From Pseudomonadota bacterium (lineage in GTDB: Bacteria; Pseudomonadota; Alphaproteobacteria; UBA8366; JADFVY01), in contig DAOVHN010000102.1 of NCBI GenBank assembly GCA_030671915.1, positions 1-7,705 of the forward strand: DNA of 7,705 bases, written 5' to 3'. Numbering within the stretch: the stretch's first letter is position 1; each line of letters starts with the position of its first letter. The translations under genes were made by a program, and so were the position numbers. Shown piece by piece: positions 1-7,458 of the stretch. Under the pieces are notes generated by a model, which did not search any database, was not told the DNA's origin, and was given only the letters and a program-made list of their open reading frames with translations.

Positions 1-507
1 GCCCATCGAGACCTCGTAGGAAATCATTTGCGCCGCGGACCGCAGCGCCCCCAGGAACGCATATTTCGAGTTCGAGGCCCAGCCCGCCATGACAATGCCG
101 TAAACGCCCAGCGACGAGATCGCGAAGATGTACAGGATGCCGACATTGATGTCGGCCACGACCCAACCCTCGTCGAACGGGAGCACCACCCAGGCAACCA
201 TGGCCAGAGAAAAAGTGATTATCGGCGCCAGTAGGAAGAGGACCGGGTTGGCGCCCGATGGGATGATGGTTTCCTTCAAGAACAGCTTCAGCCCATCGGC
301 GAACGGCTGCAACAAGCCCAGCGGGCCGACCACATTGGGCCCGCGTCGATATTGCATCCAGCCGATAAACTTCCGCTCCCAATAGGTGAAGTAGGCCATC
401 ACAATCAGCAACGGCACAATGATAATAATGAAATAGACTGGTATTTTGATGTAAGGCCACAAGAACAGAACCAGCGGCCAGATCTCGGTCAAGAAAAAAT
501 CAACCAT
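1..507 (-). CDS. nuoH: NADH-quinone oxidoreductase subunit H (NuoH), C-terminal part outside the window
   Basis: Membrane subunit at the foot of the peripheral arm of complex I (ND1 homologue). It forms much of the quinone-access chamber and links quinone reduction to proton pumping. The frame is open from an ATG at 507 to the left edge, giving 169 residues; family members are usually about 330-350, so roughly half is missing. Seen in the sequence: a first hydrophobic segment at residues ~11-41, the ND1 motif [17 protein letters not shown] at 42-58, a second segment at ~89-109, a third at ~121-143, then [20 protein letters not shown] at 145-164 followed by EVSMG, a family signature. The ATG overlaps the nuoG stop by 8 bases (ATGGTTGA), and a strong Shine-Dalgarno lies 12 bases upstream inside nuoG. 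Identification is secure; only the end is unseen. Confidence 0.97.
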   Translation of the reverse strand, partial: MVDFFLTEIWPLVLFLWPYIKIPVYFIIIIVPLLIVMAYFTYWERKFIGWMQYRRGPNVVGPLGLLQPFADGLKLFLKETIIPSGANPVLFLLAPIITFSLAMVAWVVLPFDEGWVVADINVGILYIFAISSLGVYGIVMAGWASNSKYAFLGALRSAAQMISYEVSMG

Positions 508-2572
508 CGGTGCCCGTTGCCTCCTTGCCGCCATTGACGAAGACCGCGGTGCACTCCGCCATTGTCTCGGACGCCCGGCTGATCGGGCAGGTCATGTAAA
601 AATTCGCGATGGCCGGCGCAAAGGCGCCCTCGCCCAGCGCGCCATCCGCCGTACCGAACGCGCCCCATTGCGCCGGAACGAGATCGTCCAGCGTCGCGAA
701 AACCGGATACGCCCGCGCCATCTGCTCGCGTAGCGCGGTCAGCGTGTCGAAAGGCAGCGTCTTGTCCATAACGCCCGACAATGCGCGCAGGATGGTCCAG
801 TCCTCCTTGGCCTCGCCCGGCGGAAAAGCCGCGCGCTGGCCACGCTGCACACGGCCTTCGCTGTTGACCCAGGTTCCGCTCTTTTCGGTATAGGCGGCGC
901 CCGGCAGGATGACGTCGGCGCGATGCGCGCCCATGTCGCCATGATGGCCCTGATAGATCACGAAGGCCTTGCCGAACCGATTCATGTCGATCTCGTCGGC
1001 GGCCAGAAGATAAACCGCCTCGATATTTCCCTTCTCAGCGCCTTCCATGATGCCGGCGACATCGCGACCGCCCTCGCCCGGCACAAAACCGAGGTCGAGA
1101 CCGCCGACGCGGGCCGAAGCGGTATGAAGGATATTGAAGCCGTTCCAGTCCCTGCCCGCGGCGCCGGTATCCTCGGCGACCTTGCGGGCCGCCGCCAGCA
1201 CCGCCGCGCCGTCGGTGCGAGCCAGCGCGCCCATGCCGACGATGATCATCGGCCGTTCGGCCTTCTGCAGGACTTTCGCGAAGGGATGCTTGCCGGAGGC
1301 GATTTCGCCCAGCGTTTGCGGCCCGGCGCCCAGATAGTCGTACTCGTAGGTCAGATCCGCCTGCTGTCCGATCACGCCCACGGGGAAGTCGCCGAGCAGC
1401 CAGCGCTTGCGGATACGCGCATTGACCACCGGTGCCTCGATGCGCGGGTTCGAGCCCACGATCAGCAGCGCATCGGCATCCTCGATGCCGGCGAAGCCGC
1501 TGTTGAAGATATAGCCTGCCCTGGCGCCGCTGCCGTCCAGCACCGCGCCCTCCTGGCGGCAATCCAGGTTCGGCGAGCCCAAGCTCTCCATCAGCGATTT
1601 CAGCGCAAACATCGATTCGGCATCGCACTGGTCGCCGGCGATCGCCGCGATCTTCGACCCGTCAATGCCACCCAGTTTCGATGTAACCGCTGCCAGCGCC
1701 TCGTCCCAGCTTGCCGGCGCAAGCTTGCCGTCGGCGCCCCGGACATAGGGTTTGTCCAGCCGCTGCCGCCTCAACCCGTCGCAGGCGAAACGGGAACGGT
1801 CGGAGAGCCATTCCTCGTTCACGTCGTCGTTCAGGCGCGGCAAGACCCGCATGACCTCGTTGCCACGCGAATCGATGCGGATCGCCGCGCCTACCGCGTC
1901 CATGGCGTCGATCGATTCTGTCTTGCCCAACTCCCATGAACGCGCATGGAAGGCATAGGGTTTTGAGGTCAGCGCGCCGACGGGGCAAAGATCGATCACG
2001 TTGCCCGACAGTTCCGAGGCCAGCGCCTTCTCCAGATAGGTTGAAATCTCCGCCCCCTCGCCCCGGCCCAGCAGGCCAAGTTCAGGCACGCCGGCGATCT
2101 CGGTGGCGAAGCGAACGCAGCGGGTGCAATGGATGCAGCGGGTCATGATGGTCTTGACCAGCGGCCCCATATATTTGTCCTTCACGGCACGCTTGTGCTC
2201 GTGATAGCGGCTGGAGTCCTTGCCATAGGCCATGGCCTGGTCCTGCAGATCGCATTCGCCGCCCTGGTCGCAGATCGGGCAGTCCAGCGGATGGTTGATC
2301 AACAGGAACTCCATCACGCCGTTGCGCGCCTTTTTCACCGTCTCGGTGTTGGTATGGATCACCATACCCTCGGCGACCGGCATGGCGCAGGACGCGACGG
2401 GCTTGGGCGAGCGTTCCATCTCCACCAGGCACATGCGGCAGTTACCCGCCACCGACAGCCGCTCGTGATAGCAGAAGCGCGGAATCTCGATGCCCAGCGC
2501 CTCGCAGGCCTGCAGGACGGAACTTCCCGCCTCGGCTTCGAATTCGATACCGTCGATCGTCAGTTTCGGCAT
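500..2572 (-). CDS. nuoG: NADH-quinone oxidoreductase subunit G (NuoG), 690 aa
   Basis: Large Fe-S subunit of the NADH module (75-kDa homologue), on the cytoplasmic side, carrying electrons from N3 in NuoF towards NuoI and NuoB. The N-terminal ferredoxin-like domain (residues ~1-80) has the 2Fe-2S N1b ligands C34, C45, C48 and C62. Next come H94, C98, C101 and C107, the His-Cys3 set of N5, then C146, C149, C152 and C196 for N4. These spacings match the mitochondrial 75-kDa subunit. I see no extra CxxCxxxC set for the N7 cluster found in E. coli or Thermus. From ~220 on the protein has the molybdopterin-oxidoreductase-like fold typical of the family, a relic without known Mo binding, including [20 protein letters not shown] at 552-571. 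Length 690 is normal for an alphaproteobacterial or mitochondrial type. ATG at 2572 has AGGAG (2579-2583) 6 bases upstream, overlapping the nuoF stop; the gap to nuoF is 9 bases. Confidence 0.98.
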   Translation of the reverse strand: MPKLTIDGIEFEAEAGSSVLQACEALGIEIPRFCYHERLSVAGNCRMCLVEMERSPKPVASCAMPVAEGMVIHTNTETVKKARNGVMEFLLINHPLDCPICDQGGECDLQDQAMAYGKDSSRYHEHKRAVKDKYMGPLVKTIMTRCIHCTRCVRFATEIAGVPELGLLGRGEGAEISTYLEKALASELSGNVIDLCPVGALTSKPYAFHARSWELGKTESIDAMDAVGAAIRIDSRGNEVMRVLPRLNDDVNEEWLSDRSRFACDGLRRQRLDKPYVRGADGKLAPASWDEALAAVTSKLGGIDGSKIAAIAGDQCDAESMFALKSLMESLGSPNLDCRQEGAVLDGSGARAGYIFNSGFAGIEDADALLIVGSNPRIEAPVVNARIRKRWLLGDFPVGVIGQQADLTYEYDYLGAGPQTLGEIASGKHPFAKVLQKAERPMIIVGMGALARTDGAAVLAAARKVAEDTGAAGRDWNGFNILHTASARVGGLDLGFVPGEGGRDVAGIMEGAEKGNIEAVYLLAADEIDMNRFGKAFVIYQGHHGDMGAHRADVILPGAAYTEKSGTWVNSEGRVQRGQRAAFPPGEAKEDWTILRALSGVMDKTLPFDTLTALREQMARAYPVFATLDDLVPAQWGAFGTADGALGEGAFAPAIANFYMTCPISRASETMAECTAVFVNGGKEATGTDG
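520..526 (-). promoter_or_regulatory. Ribosome binding site for nuoH inside the nuoG 3' end
   Basis: On the minus strand this reads AAGGAGG, a near-perfect anti-16S match, 12 bases before the nuoH ATG at 507. It lies in codons for Lys-Glu near the NuoG C-terminus. The spacing is longer than the usual 5-9 bases, and a GGGCACCG stretch lies closer to the ATG. The strong match and the overlapping genes support the ATG at 507 as the start and suggest coupled translation of nuoG and nuoH. Confidence 0.6.
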
Positions 2573-2581
2573 CTCTTGCTC

Positions 2582-3871
2582 CTACTCCGCCGCCGCGGCG
2601 CCGCCGACCTGGCGGTCGAGAATGCGTCGTTCCAGTTCCGGGCGGAAATGCCGAATTAAACCCTGGATCGGCCAAGCTGCCGCGTCGCCCAGGGCACAGA
2701 TCGTGTGGCCCTCGACCTGCCGGGATACTTCTTCCAGCATGTCGATTTCCTCAACATTGGCCTCGCCCGTGGCCAACCGCTCCATGATGCGCCACATCCA
2801 GCCCGTGCCCTCGCGGCAGGGCGTGCACTGGCCACAGCTTTCATGCTTGTAGAATTGGGCCAGGCGGGTGATGGCACGTACGATATCAGTCGATTTGTCC
2901 ATGACGATGACGGCCGCCGTGCCGAGGCCGCTGCGCGCGTCCTTGAGCGAATCGAAGTCCATCAGGACGTCGTTGCAGATCGTACTGGGCAGGCAGGGCA
3001 CCGACGAGCCGCCGGGAATCACCGCCAACAGGTTTTCCCAGCCGCCGCGCACACCGCCGGCATGCTTCTCGATCAGTTCCTTCAGCGGGATCGACATTTC
3101 CTCTTCCACATTGCAGGGCTTGTTCACATGGCCCGAAATGCAGAACAGCTTGGTGCCGGTGTTGTTCTCGCGGCCCAGCCCGGCGAACCACGACGCGCCG
3201 CGCCGCATGATCGTCGGCACCACCGCGATACTTTCCACATTGTTCACCGTCGAGGGGCAACCATAGAGGCCCGATGCCGCCGGGAAAGGCGGTTTCAGAC
3301 GCGGCTGGCCCTTCTTGCCCTCGAGACTCTCGATCAGCGCGGTTTCCTCGCCGCAAATATAGGCGCCGGCGCCGCGATGGACGTGAATGTCGAAGCGCCA
3401 GCCCGAACCGCAAGCGTCGTCGCCCAGCAGGCCGGCGTCGCGGGCCTGCTGGATCGCGATTTCCAAAACATTGGCTTCGTGGTGGAACTCGCCGCGGATA
3501 TAGATATAGGCGGTTTCCGCCCCCATGGCGAAACCGGCGATCAGGCAGCCCTCGATCAGCTTGTGCGGATCGTGGCGAATGATGTCGCGGTCCTTGCAGG
3601 TGCCGGGCTCGCCCTCGTCGGCATTGACGATCAGGTAATGCACACGGCCGTCGGATTCCTTCGGCATGAACGACCATTTCAGCCCGGTCGGGAAGCCGGC
3701 GCCGCCGCGTCCGCGCAGGCCGGAGGCCTTGATCTCGTCGACGATGGCGTCCCGCCCTCTGGCGAGGATTTCCTTGGTGCCGTCCCAGTCGCCGCGAGCG
3801 CGCGCGCCTTCCAGCCCCCAATCATGGAGGCCATAGAGATTAGTGAAGATGCGGTCCTTGTCAGCCAGCAC
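2582..3871 (-). CDS. nuoF: NADH-quinone oxidoreductase subunit F (NuoF), 429 aa, GTG start
   Basis: Flavoprotein subunit (51-kDa homologue) that binds NADH and FMN and holds 4Fe-4S cluster N3, the entry point for electrons. Motifs by residue: [13 protein letters not shown] at 51-63 (the glycine-rich NADH/FMN loop), [14 protein letters not shown] at 83-96 (FMN contact region), an SLBB-like stretch beginning ISGHVNKPC at 245-253, and [15 protein letters not shown] at 344-358, giving C346, C349 and C352 of N3, with the fourth ligand C392 in HTICALGD. Length is typical of alphaproteobacterial NuoF. The frame stays open upstream to an ATG at 4105, but that extension lies inside nuoE, is Arg-rich and out of phase with nuoE coding, so it is not real. 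The GTG at 3871 gives the expected N-terminus ([19 protein letters not shown] follows the first residue) and has AAGGAG 8 bases upstream. It starts 5 bases after the nuoE stop. Confidence 0.96.
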   Translation of the reverse strand: MLADKDRIFTNLYGLHDWGLEGARARGDWDGTKEILARGRDAIVDEIKASGLRGRGGAGFPTGLKWSFMPKESDGRVHYLIVNADEGEPGTCKDRDIIRHDPHKLIEGCLIAGFAMGAETAYIYIRGEFHHEANVLEIAIQQARDAGLLGDDACGSGWRFDIHVHRGAGAYICGEETALIESLEGKKGQPRLKPPFPAASGLYGCPSTVNNVESIAVVPTIMRRGASWFAGLGRENNTGTKLFCISGHVNKPCNVEEEMSIPLKELIEKHAGGVRGGWENLLAVIPGGSSVPCLPSTICNDVLMDFDSLKDARSGLGTAAVIVMDKSTDIVRAITRLAQFYKHESCGQCTPCREGTGWMWRIMERLATGEANVEEIDMLEEVSRQVEGHTICALGDAAAWPIQGLIRHFRPELERRILDRQVGGAAAAE

Positions 3872-3876
3872 AGGCC

Positions 3877-4488
3877 CTACTCCTTCGCCTTGCCGGATTT
3901 GGTTTGTTTCACGGTGACGTCGCCGGTCAGCACTTGCGGCCCTCCCTCGGGCGCCGAGGTCTGGCGGCCGATCTGCGAGCCCGGGTCGGGTTTCTCGCCG
4001 CGTTTCAGCGCCTCGATGATCCGGGTCATCGATTCGGCGTCCACATCCTCGTAATATTCGTCGCCGATCTCGACGACGGGCGCGTTGACGCAGGCGCCGG
4101 CGCATTCGACCTCGGCCAGCGTGAATTCGCCGTCCGCCGTGGTCTCTCCGATCTCTATGCCCAAGGACGTCTTGCAGGCATGGACGACCTCGTCCGAGCC
4201 GCGCAGCCAGCAGGGCGTCGTCGTGCAGACGTTGATCCGGTGTTTGCCAACGGGCGCCAGCTTGTACATCGAATAGAAAGTAGCGACCTCGAGCACGCGA
4301 ATCGGCGCCATGCCCAGGATTCCGGCGATCGTTTCGACCGCGCCGTCGGGCAACCAGCCGCCGTTCTGGCGCTGCGCTAGGTCCAGAAGCGGCATGACCG
4401 CGCTGCGCTGCCGCCCTTCGGGATAGCGGGCGATGAAGGCATTCGCCTTCTCTACATTATCCGCCGTGAATTCGAACTGCTCGCTCAT
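3877..4488 (-). CDS. nuoE: NADH-quinone oxidoreductase subunit E (NuoE), 203 aa
   Basis: Thioredoxin-like 2Fe-2S subunit (24-kDa homologue) that packs against NuoF and carries cluster N1a. The N-terminal helical region (residues ~8-65, with [19 protein letters not shown] at 29-47) is followed by the family stretch [11 protein letters not shown] (65-75), then the N1a ligands C88 and C93 in [10 protein letters not shown] and C129 and C133 in [10 protein letters not shown]. After about residue 162 there is a ~40-residue polar tail rich in Gly, Thr and Lys, ending KSGKAKE. E. coli NuoE (about 166 aa) lacks it, while longer tails are common in alphaproteobacteria. ATG at 4488 gives the expected N-terminus; its Shine-Dalgarno is weak (GACGG-like, about 7 bases upstream). 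The gap to nuoD is 17 bases and to nuoF 5 bases. Confidence 0.97.
   Translation of the reverse strand: MSEQFEFTADNVEKANAFIARYPEGRQRSAVMPLLDLAQRQNGGWLPDGAVETIAGILGMAPIRVLEVATFYSMYKLAPVGKHRINVCTTTPCWLRGSDEVVHACKTSLGIEIGETTADGEFTLAEVECAGACVNAPVVEIGDEYYEDVDAESMTRIIEALKRGEKPDPGSQIGRQTSAPEGGPQVLTGDVTVKQTKSGKAKE
3880..3885 (-). promoter_or_regulatory. Ribosome binding site that sets the nuoF GTG start
   Basis: On the minus strand this reads AAGGAG, ending just before the nuoE TAG stop. It lies 8 bases before GTG at 3871. No ATG occurs near the conserved NuoF N-terminus (the next codons are CTG GCT GAC AAG), so this site decides the start. Its position over the last nuoE codons points to coupling of nuoE and nuoF translation. 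Confidence 0.75.
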
Positions 4489-4505
4489 GATTTTACCGTC
4501 CCACC

Positions 4506-5687
4506 CTACCGGTCGACTTCGCCGAAAACAGGATCGATTGAGCCGAGAATGGAGACCGCATCAGCCAGCATATGACCCTTACACATGAAATCCATTGCCT
4601 GCAGATGCACGAACCCCGGCGCACGAATCTTACAGCGGTAAGGCTTGTTGGTGCCGTCGGACACCAGATAGACCGCGAATTCCCCCTTTGGCGCCTCGAC
4701 CGCCGTATAGGTCTCGCCCGCGGGCACGTGAACGCCTTCTGTATAATGCTTGAAGTGATGGATCAGTGCCTCCATCGAGTTTTTCATGTCGCCGCGCCGG
4801 GGTGGCGACACCTTGCCGTCCTCGGTCATCACCGGGCCATCCGGCATTTTCTCGATGGCCTGCGTGATGATCCGCAGACTCTGCTGCAGTTCCAGAACTC
4901 GTACCATGTAGCGCGAATAGACGTCGCCATGCTTGCCGATGGGGATGTCGAAGTCCATGTCCGCATAAGCATCGTAGGGCTGCGCCTTGCGCAAATCCCA
5001 CGGCACGCCGGAGGCACGCAGCATCGGTCCAGTAAACCCCCATGCCAGCGCGTCTTCCGCCGAAACAGCGCCGATATCGACCGTCCGCTGCTTGAAGATA
5101 CGGTTCTCGCTCAGAAGTGTCTCGATATCGCCGATGCTGGAGGGGAACCGCGCGGCCCATTCCAGGATATCGTCGGTCAGTCCCGCCGGCAGATCCTGAT
5201 GCACGCCGCCCACCCGGTAATAAGCCGCATGGAGCCGCGCGCCACAGACCCGCTCGTAGAACTCCATCAGATTCTCGCGCTCCTCGCATGCCCATAGCAA
5301 CGGGGTCATCGCGCCGATATCCAAGGCCTGCGCTGCGATGTTGAACAGATGGTTCTGGACGCGTGTGAGTTCGCTGAACAGGGTCCGGATATACTGGCCA
5401 CGGGGTGACGCCTCGATCCCCAGAAGCCTTTCGGCCGCCAGCACGAAGGCGTGTTCCAAGCTCAACGGCGAGACATAGTCCAAACGGTCGAAATAGGGGA
5501 TCGCCTGCATATACGTCTTGTATTCGATCAGCTTCTCGGTGCCCCTGTGCAGGAGTCCGATATGCGGATCGAGCCGCTCGATCATCTCGCCGTCCATTTC
5601 CATGACCATGCGTAACACGCCATGCGCGGCCGGATGCTGCGGGCCGAAATTGACCGTCATGTTCCTGATTTGCGTCTCGGCAGCCAT
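4506..5687 (-). CDS. nuoD: NADH-quinone oxidoreductase subunit D (NuoD), 393 aa
   Basis: 49-kDa homologue, related to the large subunit of NiFe hydrogenases. It forms most of the quinone head-group pocket next to cluster N2. Seen: [14 protein letters not shown] at 13-26 with H18 and H22, then [16 protein letters not shown] at 65-80. H22 and Y71 are 49 residues apart, the spacing of the His and Tyr known to hold the quinone head group in bovine and Thermus enzymes. The C-terminus [10 protein letters not shown] is typical of the family. The frame is open 20 codons further upstream, inside nuoC, but that part is low-complexity Arg/Gly and not family-like. The ATG at 5687 shares one base with the nuoC stop (TGATG) and has GGGGG (5695-5699) 7 bases upstream, so I chose it. 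nuoC and nuoD are separate genes, unlike the E. coli fusion. Confidence 0.98.
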   Translation of the reverse strand: MAAETQIRNMTVNFGPQHPAAHGVLRMVMEMDGEMIERLDPHIGLLHRGTEKLIEYKTYMQAIPYFDRLDYVSPLSLEHAFVLAAERLLGIEASPRGQYIRTLFSELTRVQNHLFNIAAQALDIGAMTPLLWACEERENLMEFYERVCGARLHAAYYRVGGVHQDLPAGLTDDILEWAARFPSSIGDIETLLSENRIFKQRTVDIGAVSAEDALAWGFTGPMLRASGVPWDLRKAQPYDAYADMDFDIPIGKHGDVYSRYMVRVLELQQSLRIITQAIEKMPDGPVMTEDGKVSPPRRGDMKNSMEALIHHFKHYTEGVHVPAGETYTAVEAPKGEFAVYLVSDGTNKPYRCKIRAPGFVHLQAMDFMCKGHMLADAVSILGSIDPVFGEVDR

Positions 5688-6298
5688 CAGGCTTCCCCCT
5701 CTTCCGCCTTCTCGTCGCCCGGCAGATGGCGTGTCATGCCTTCCCACGGGCTGAGGAAATCGAAGCTGCGGAAATCCTGCGTCAGGCGCACCGGTTCATA
5801 GACCACGCGCTTCTGTTCGTCATCGTAACGGACTTCGACATGGCCGGTCAGCGGGAAATCCTTACGCAGCGGGTGTCCCTCGAAACCGTAATCGGTAAGG
5901 ATGCGGCGCAGATCGGGGTGCTCGGAGAAGAAGACGCCATACATATCCCAGACCTCGCGTTCGAACCAGTTGGCCGTGGGATAGAGCGGCGCAACCGACG
6001 GGACAGGCTCGTCCTCGGCTACATTGACCTTCACGCGGATACGTTGATTGTGGCTGATGCTGAGCAGATTGTAGACGACCTCGAACCGGCGCTCGCGCTC
6101 CGGATAGTCAACTCCGCACACATCGACCAGCAACTTGAACAGGCATTGCGAATCGTCGCGCAGGAACCGAATGACCTTGCGCAGGGACTCGGGACGCGTG
6201 ACCAGCACCAACTCATCGTTGATGAGCCGGTGTTCCTCAAGATCGTCCGCGATCAAGCCGGCGATATAGTCGCCCAGATCTTCCAAAGCCTGATTCAT
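5687..6298 (-). CDS. nuoC: NADH-quinone oxidoreductase subunit C (NuoC), 203 aa
   Basis: 30-kDa homologue, a cofactor-free peripheral-arm subunit that braces NuoD and NuoB near the quinone site. The family signature is clear: [20 protein letters not shown] at residues 112-131, followed by [20 protein letters not shown] at 132-151. The N-terminal ~75 residues are the less conserved alpha/beta part ([16 protein letters not shown] at 53-68). The C-terminus carries [12 protein letters not shown], common in alphaproteobacterial and mitochondrial forms, then an acidic tail ending [11 protein letters not shown] at 6298 starts 14 bases after nuoB, with GGGAA (6304-6308) 5 bases upstream. Its stop overlaps the nuoD start by one base. 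Confidence 0.98.
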   Translation of the reverse strand: MNQALEDLGDYIAGLIADDLEEHRLINDELVLVTRPESLRKVIRFLRDDSQCLFKLLVDVCGVDYPERERRFEVVYNLLSISHNQRIRVKVNVAEDEPVPSVAPLYPTANWFEREVWDMYGVFFSEHPDLRRILTDYGFEGHPLRKDFPLTGHVEVRYDDEQKRVVYEPVRLTQDFRSFDFLSPWEGMTRHLPGDEKAEEGEA

Positions 6299-6312
6299 AA
6301 GTCTTCCCGGAT

Positions 6313-6873
6313 TCAGCGGAACAGCGTTTCGGTGCGACGAATTTTCTTTTGCAGCTGGAGGACGCCATAAACCAGCGCTTCCGCCGTCGGCGGACAGCCG
6401 GGCACGTAGATATCCACCGGCACGACCCGGTCGCAGCCGCGCACGACCGAGTAGGAATAATGGTAGTAGCCCCCGCCATTGGCGCAGGAACCCATGGAGA
6501 TCACCCAGCGCGGTTCGGCCATCTGGTCGTAGACCTTACGCAGCGCGGGCGCCATCTTGTTGGTCAACGTGCCAGCCACGATCATCACATCGGATTGGCG
6601 GGGCGAGGCGCGCACAACTACGCCGAACCGGTCAAGGTCGTAACGTGGCATATAGGCGTGAATCATTTCCACGGCGCAGCAGGCCAGCCCAAAAGTCATC
6701 GGCCACATGGAGCCCGTGCGCCCCCAGTTGGCCGCCCAGTTGATTACGCCGACGGCCGAGGTCAGCAGGAATCCCTTGTCGTTTAGCTCTTCGCCGAGTG
6801 TTCTGGTCAGGCCTTCCGGATTCGTATCCTCGCCCAGCACCAGTCCAGAGGCGTTGTTATCGCTCACTCCCAT
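6313..6873 (-). CDS. nuoB: NADH-quinone oxidoreductase subunit B (NuoB), 186 aa
   Basis: PSST homologue; carries the terminal 4Fe-4S cluster N2, which hands electrons to quinone at the NuoB-NuoD interface. With the ATG at 6873, the N2 ligands are the adjacent pair C65 and C66 ([10 protein letters not shown]), C130 ([11 protein letters not shown]) and C160 ([13 protein letters not shown]). The [20 protein letters not shown] stretch at 88-107 is also diagnostic. Three starts are possible: ATG at 6894 (adds 7 residues), ATG at 6873, and GTG at 6867, which overlaps the nuoA stop as GTGA. I chose 6873 because GGGGG (6881-6885) lies 7 bases upstream; the exact start is uncertain. The first ~25 residues are variable in the family and do not help. 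The gene overlaps nuoA by 10 bases under this choice. Confidence 0.97.
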   Translation of the reverse strand: MGVSDNNASGLVLGEDTNPEGLTRTLGEELNDKGFLLTSAVGVINWAANWGRTGSMWPMTFGLACCAVEMIHAYMPRYDLDRFGVVVRASPRQSDVMIVAGTLTNKMAPALRKVYDQMAEPRWVISMGSCANGGGYYHYSYSVVRGCDRVVPVDIYVPGCPPTAEALVYGVLQLQKKIRRTETLFR

Positions 6874-7229
6874 TCCAGGGCCCCCATGCGCCATTCATAG
6901 ATAAAGCCGATCAGGAAGACGGCGAGGAAGACGATCAGCGACCAGAAGCCAAACAGGCCCAGATAATCGTTCGCCACCGCGTAAGGGTAAAGAAAAGCGA
7001 GGTCGAGATCGATAATGATGAACAGAATGGCGACGAGGTAGAACCGGACGTCGAAGCGGTGGCGCGCATCGTCGAAGGCATCGAAGCCGCATTCGTAGGC
7101 TGACAGTTTTTCCGAATCGGGATTTTGCCGTGCGATGAGCCAGCTGAGAATCGGCAGCACCACCGCGATCAAGATCGCAATGGCCAGAAAAATTAGAATT
7201 GCCAGATATTCGCGCAGCAGTTCTTCCAT
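6864..7229 (-). CDS. nuoA: NADH-quinone oxidoreductase subunit A (NuoA), 121 aa
   Basis: Small membrane subunit (ND3 homologue), packed against NuoH at the base of the peripheral arm. Three transmembrane segments are visible at residues ~7-31, ~62-83 and ~91-112. The loop between the first two has YECGFD at 45-50, holding C47, the counterpart of the ND3 loop cysteine whose exposure changes in the mitochondrial active/deactive transition. Segment two includes [20 protein letters not shown] at 63-82 with conserved acidic residues. The frame is open upstream to 7331, but those 34 codons are Arg/Ser-rich and overlap the predicted promoter. ATG at 7229 gives the family's usual length and has AAAGGG (7236-7241) 6 bases upstream. 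It is the first gene of the operon. Confidence 0.97.
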   Translation of the reverse strand: MEELLREYLAILIFLAIAILIAVVLPILSWLIARQNPDSEKLSAYECGFDAFDDARHRFDVRFYLVAILFIIIDLDLAFLYPYAVANDYLGLFGFWSLIVFLAVFLIGFIYEWRMGALEWE

Positions 7230-7235
7230 GGAACG

Positions 7236-7241
7236 CCCTTT
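7236..7241 (-). promoter_or_regulatory. Ribosome binding site for nuoA
   Basis: On the minus strand this reads AAAGGG, 6 bases before ATG at 7229. It supports this start over the longer open frame reaching 7331, whose first codons would lie inside the predicted promoter. Confidence 0.6.
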
Positions 7242-7302
7242 GAATGCCTCGCTTGTCCAGCTTCGCTCGAATCGCCGCTCGGAGAACCCCGACGGCGGCG
7301 GC

Positions 7303-7331
7303 ACTATAAGACTCCGTTGTCGCCATTGCAA
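7303..7331 (-). promoter_or_regulatory. Predicted sigma-70-type promoter for the nuo operon
   Basis: On the minus strand, TTGCAA (7326-7331) and TATAGT (7303-7308) are separated by exactly 17 bases. The -10 box matches TATAAT at 5 of 6 positions and the -35 matches TTGACA at 4 of 6. A start site near 7296 would give a leader of about 67 bases before nuoA. A second TTGACC (7333-7338) lies slightly upstream but is 24 bases from this -10, too far to pair with it. This is prediction by eye; alphaproteobacterial promoters often differ from the E. coli consensus. Confidence 0.5.
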
Positions 7332-7345
7332 AGGTCAAATCACTA

Positions 7346-7367
7346 ATGTTTTCGCTATGTTCGCGAA
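7346..7367. repeat. Tandem short direct repeat upstream of the nuo -35 box
   Basis: On the plus strand ATGTTTTCGC (7346-7355) is followed 11 bases later by ATGTTCGC (7357-7364), which is the same word lacking two T. The second copy runs into the 8-base palindrome TTCGCGAA (7360-7367). The pair sits about 50-70 bases upstream of the predicted nuoA start site, where an activator or AT-rich upstream element could act. Function is inferred only from position, and repeats this short can arise by chance. Confidence 0.25.
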
Positions 7368-7402
7368 GAATTTGCTGCAGTGCGACAATTGGCGCAGCAG
7401 AC

Positions 7403-7417
7403 TCGCGGCAACCGCGA
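7403..7417. repeat. Perfect 6-bp inverted repeat with 3-base loop
   Basis: TCGCGG and CCGCGA flank CAA, making a short perfect hairpin or operator-like site between nuoA and the divergent ORF. There is no T run on either side, so it is not a typical intrinsic terminator. In GC-rich DNA such a stem may be chance. Confidence 0.3.
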
Positions 7418-7447
7418 ACCGGCGCTAGAGTCCTGCAAGGCCATATG

Positions 7448-7457
7448 GGAAATTTCC
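7448..7457. promoter_or_regulatory. Perfect 10-bp palindrome abutting the divergent ORF start
   Basis: GGAAATTTCC is its own reverse complement and ends one base before the ATG at 7459. Allowing one mismatch pair, symmetry extends to 7445-7460. The left edge also supplies GGGA (7447-7450), the likely Shine-Dalgarno of that ORF, 8 bases before the ATG. A protein bound here, or a fold in the mRNA, could therefore affect initiation. No regulator is identifiable from the sequence. Confidence 0.3.
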
Positions 7458-7458
7458 A

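Larger units (their letters stand above)
7230..7458. other. Intergenic control region between nuoA and the divergent ORF
   Basis: This is the only non-coding stretch of notable size in the window, 229 bases. It holds, from the nuoA side: the nuoA ribosome binding site, a ~67-base leader, a -10/-35 pair for nuoA, the tandem ATGTT-CGC repeat, a 6-bp hairpin, and a 10-bp palindrome at the divergent ORF. The part at about 7331-7375 is clearly more AT-rich than the flanking genes. I found no convincing -35/-10 pair on the plus strand for the divergent ORF, and no tRNA, riboswitch or terminator. Confidence 0.6.

Noticed and set aside
923..1939. A 338-codon plus-strand open frame opposite nuoG
   Set aside because: Same codon-bias shadow; no recognisable motif, and it lies wholly within the conserved nuoG gene.
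500..2572. Possible additional N7 cluster in NuoG
   Set aside because: After assigning C34/C45/C48/C62, H94/C98/C101/C107 and C146/C149/C152/C196, the remaining cysteines (for example C23, C264, C316, C338, C662, C674) are isolated and do not form a CxxCxxxC set.
2886..3821. A 311-codon minus-strand frame inside nuoF
   Set aside because: It is a same-strand, out-of-frame shadow with an Arg/Gly-rich product; nuoF in the correct frame carries all expected motifs.
2705..4054. A 449-codon open frame on the plus strand, opposite nuoF and nuoE
   Set aside because: It is antisense to strongly conserved genes and its product is Ala/Arg/His-rich with no family features. Long antisense frames are expected where the sense strand favours G or C at third positions.
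5688..5747. A 20-codon upstream extension of NuoD
   Set aside because: It lies inside the nuoC coding end and is low-complexity. The ATG at 5687 has a ribosome site and yields the usual NuoD N-terminus.
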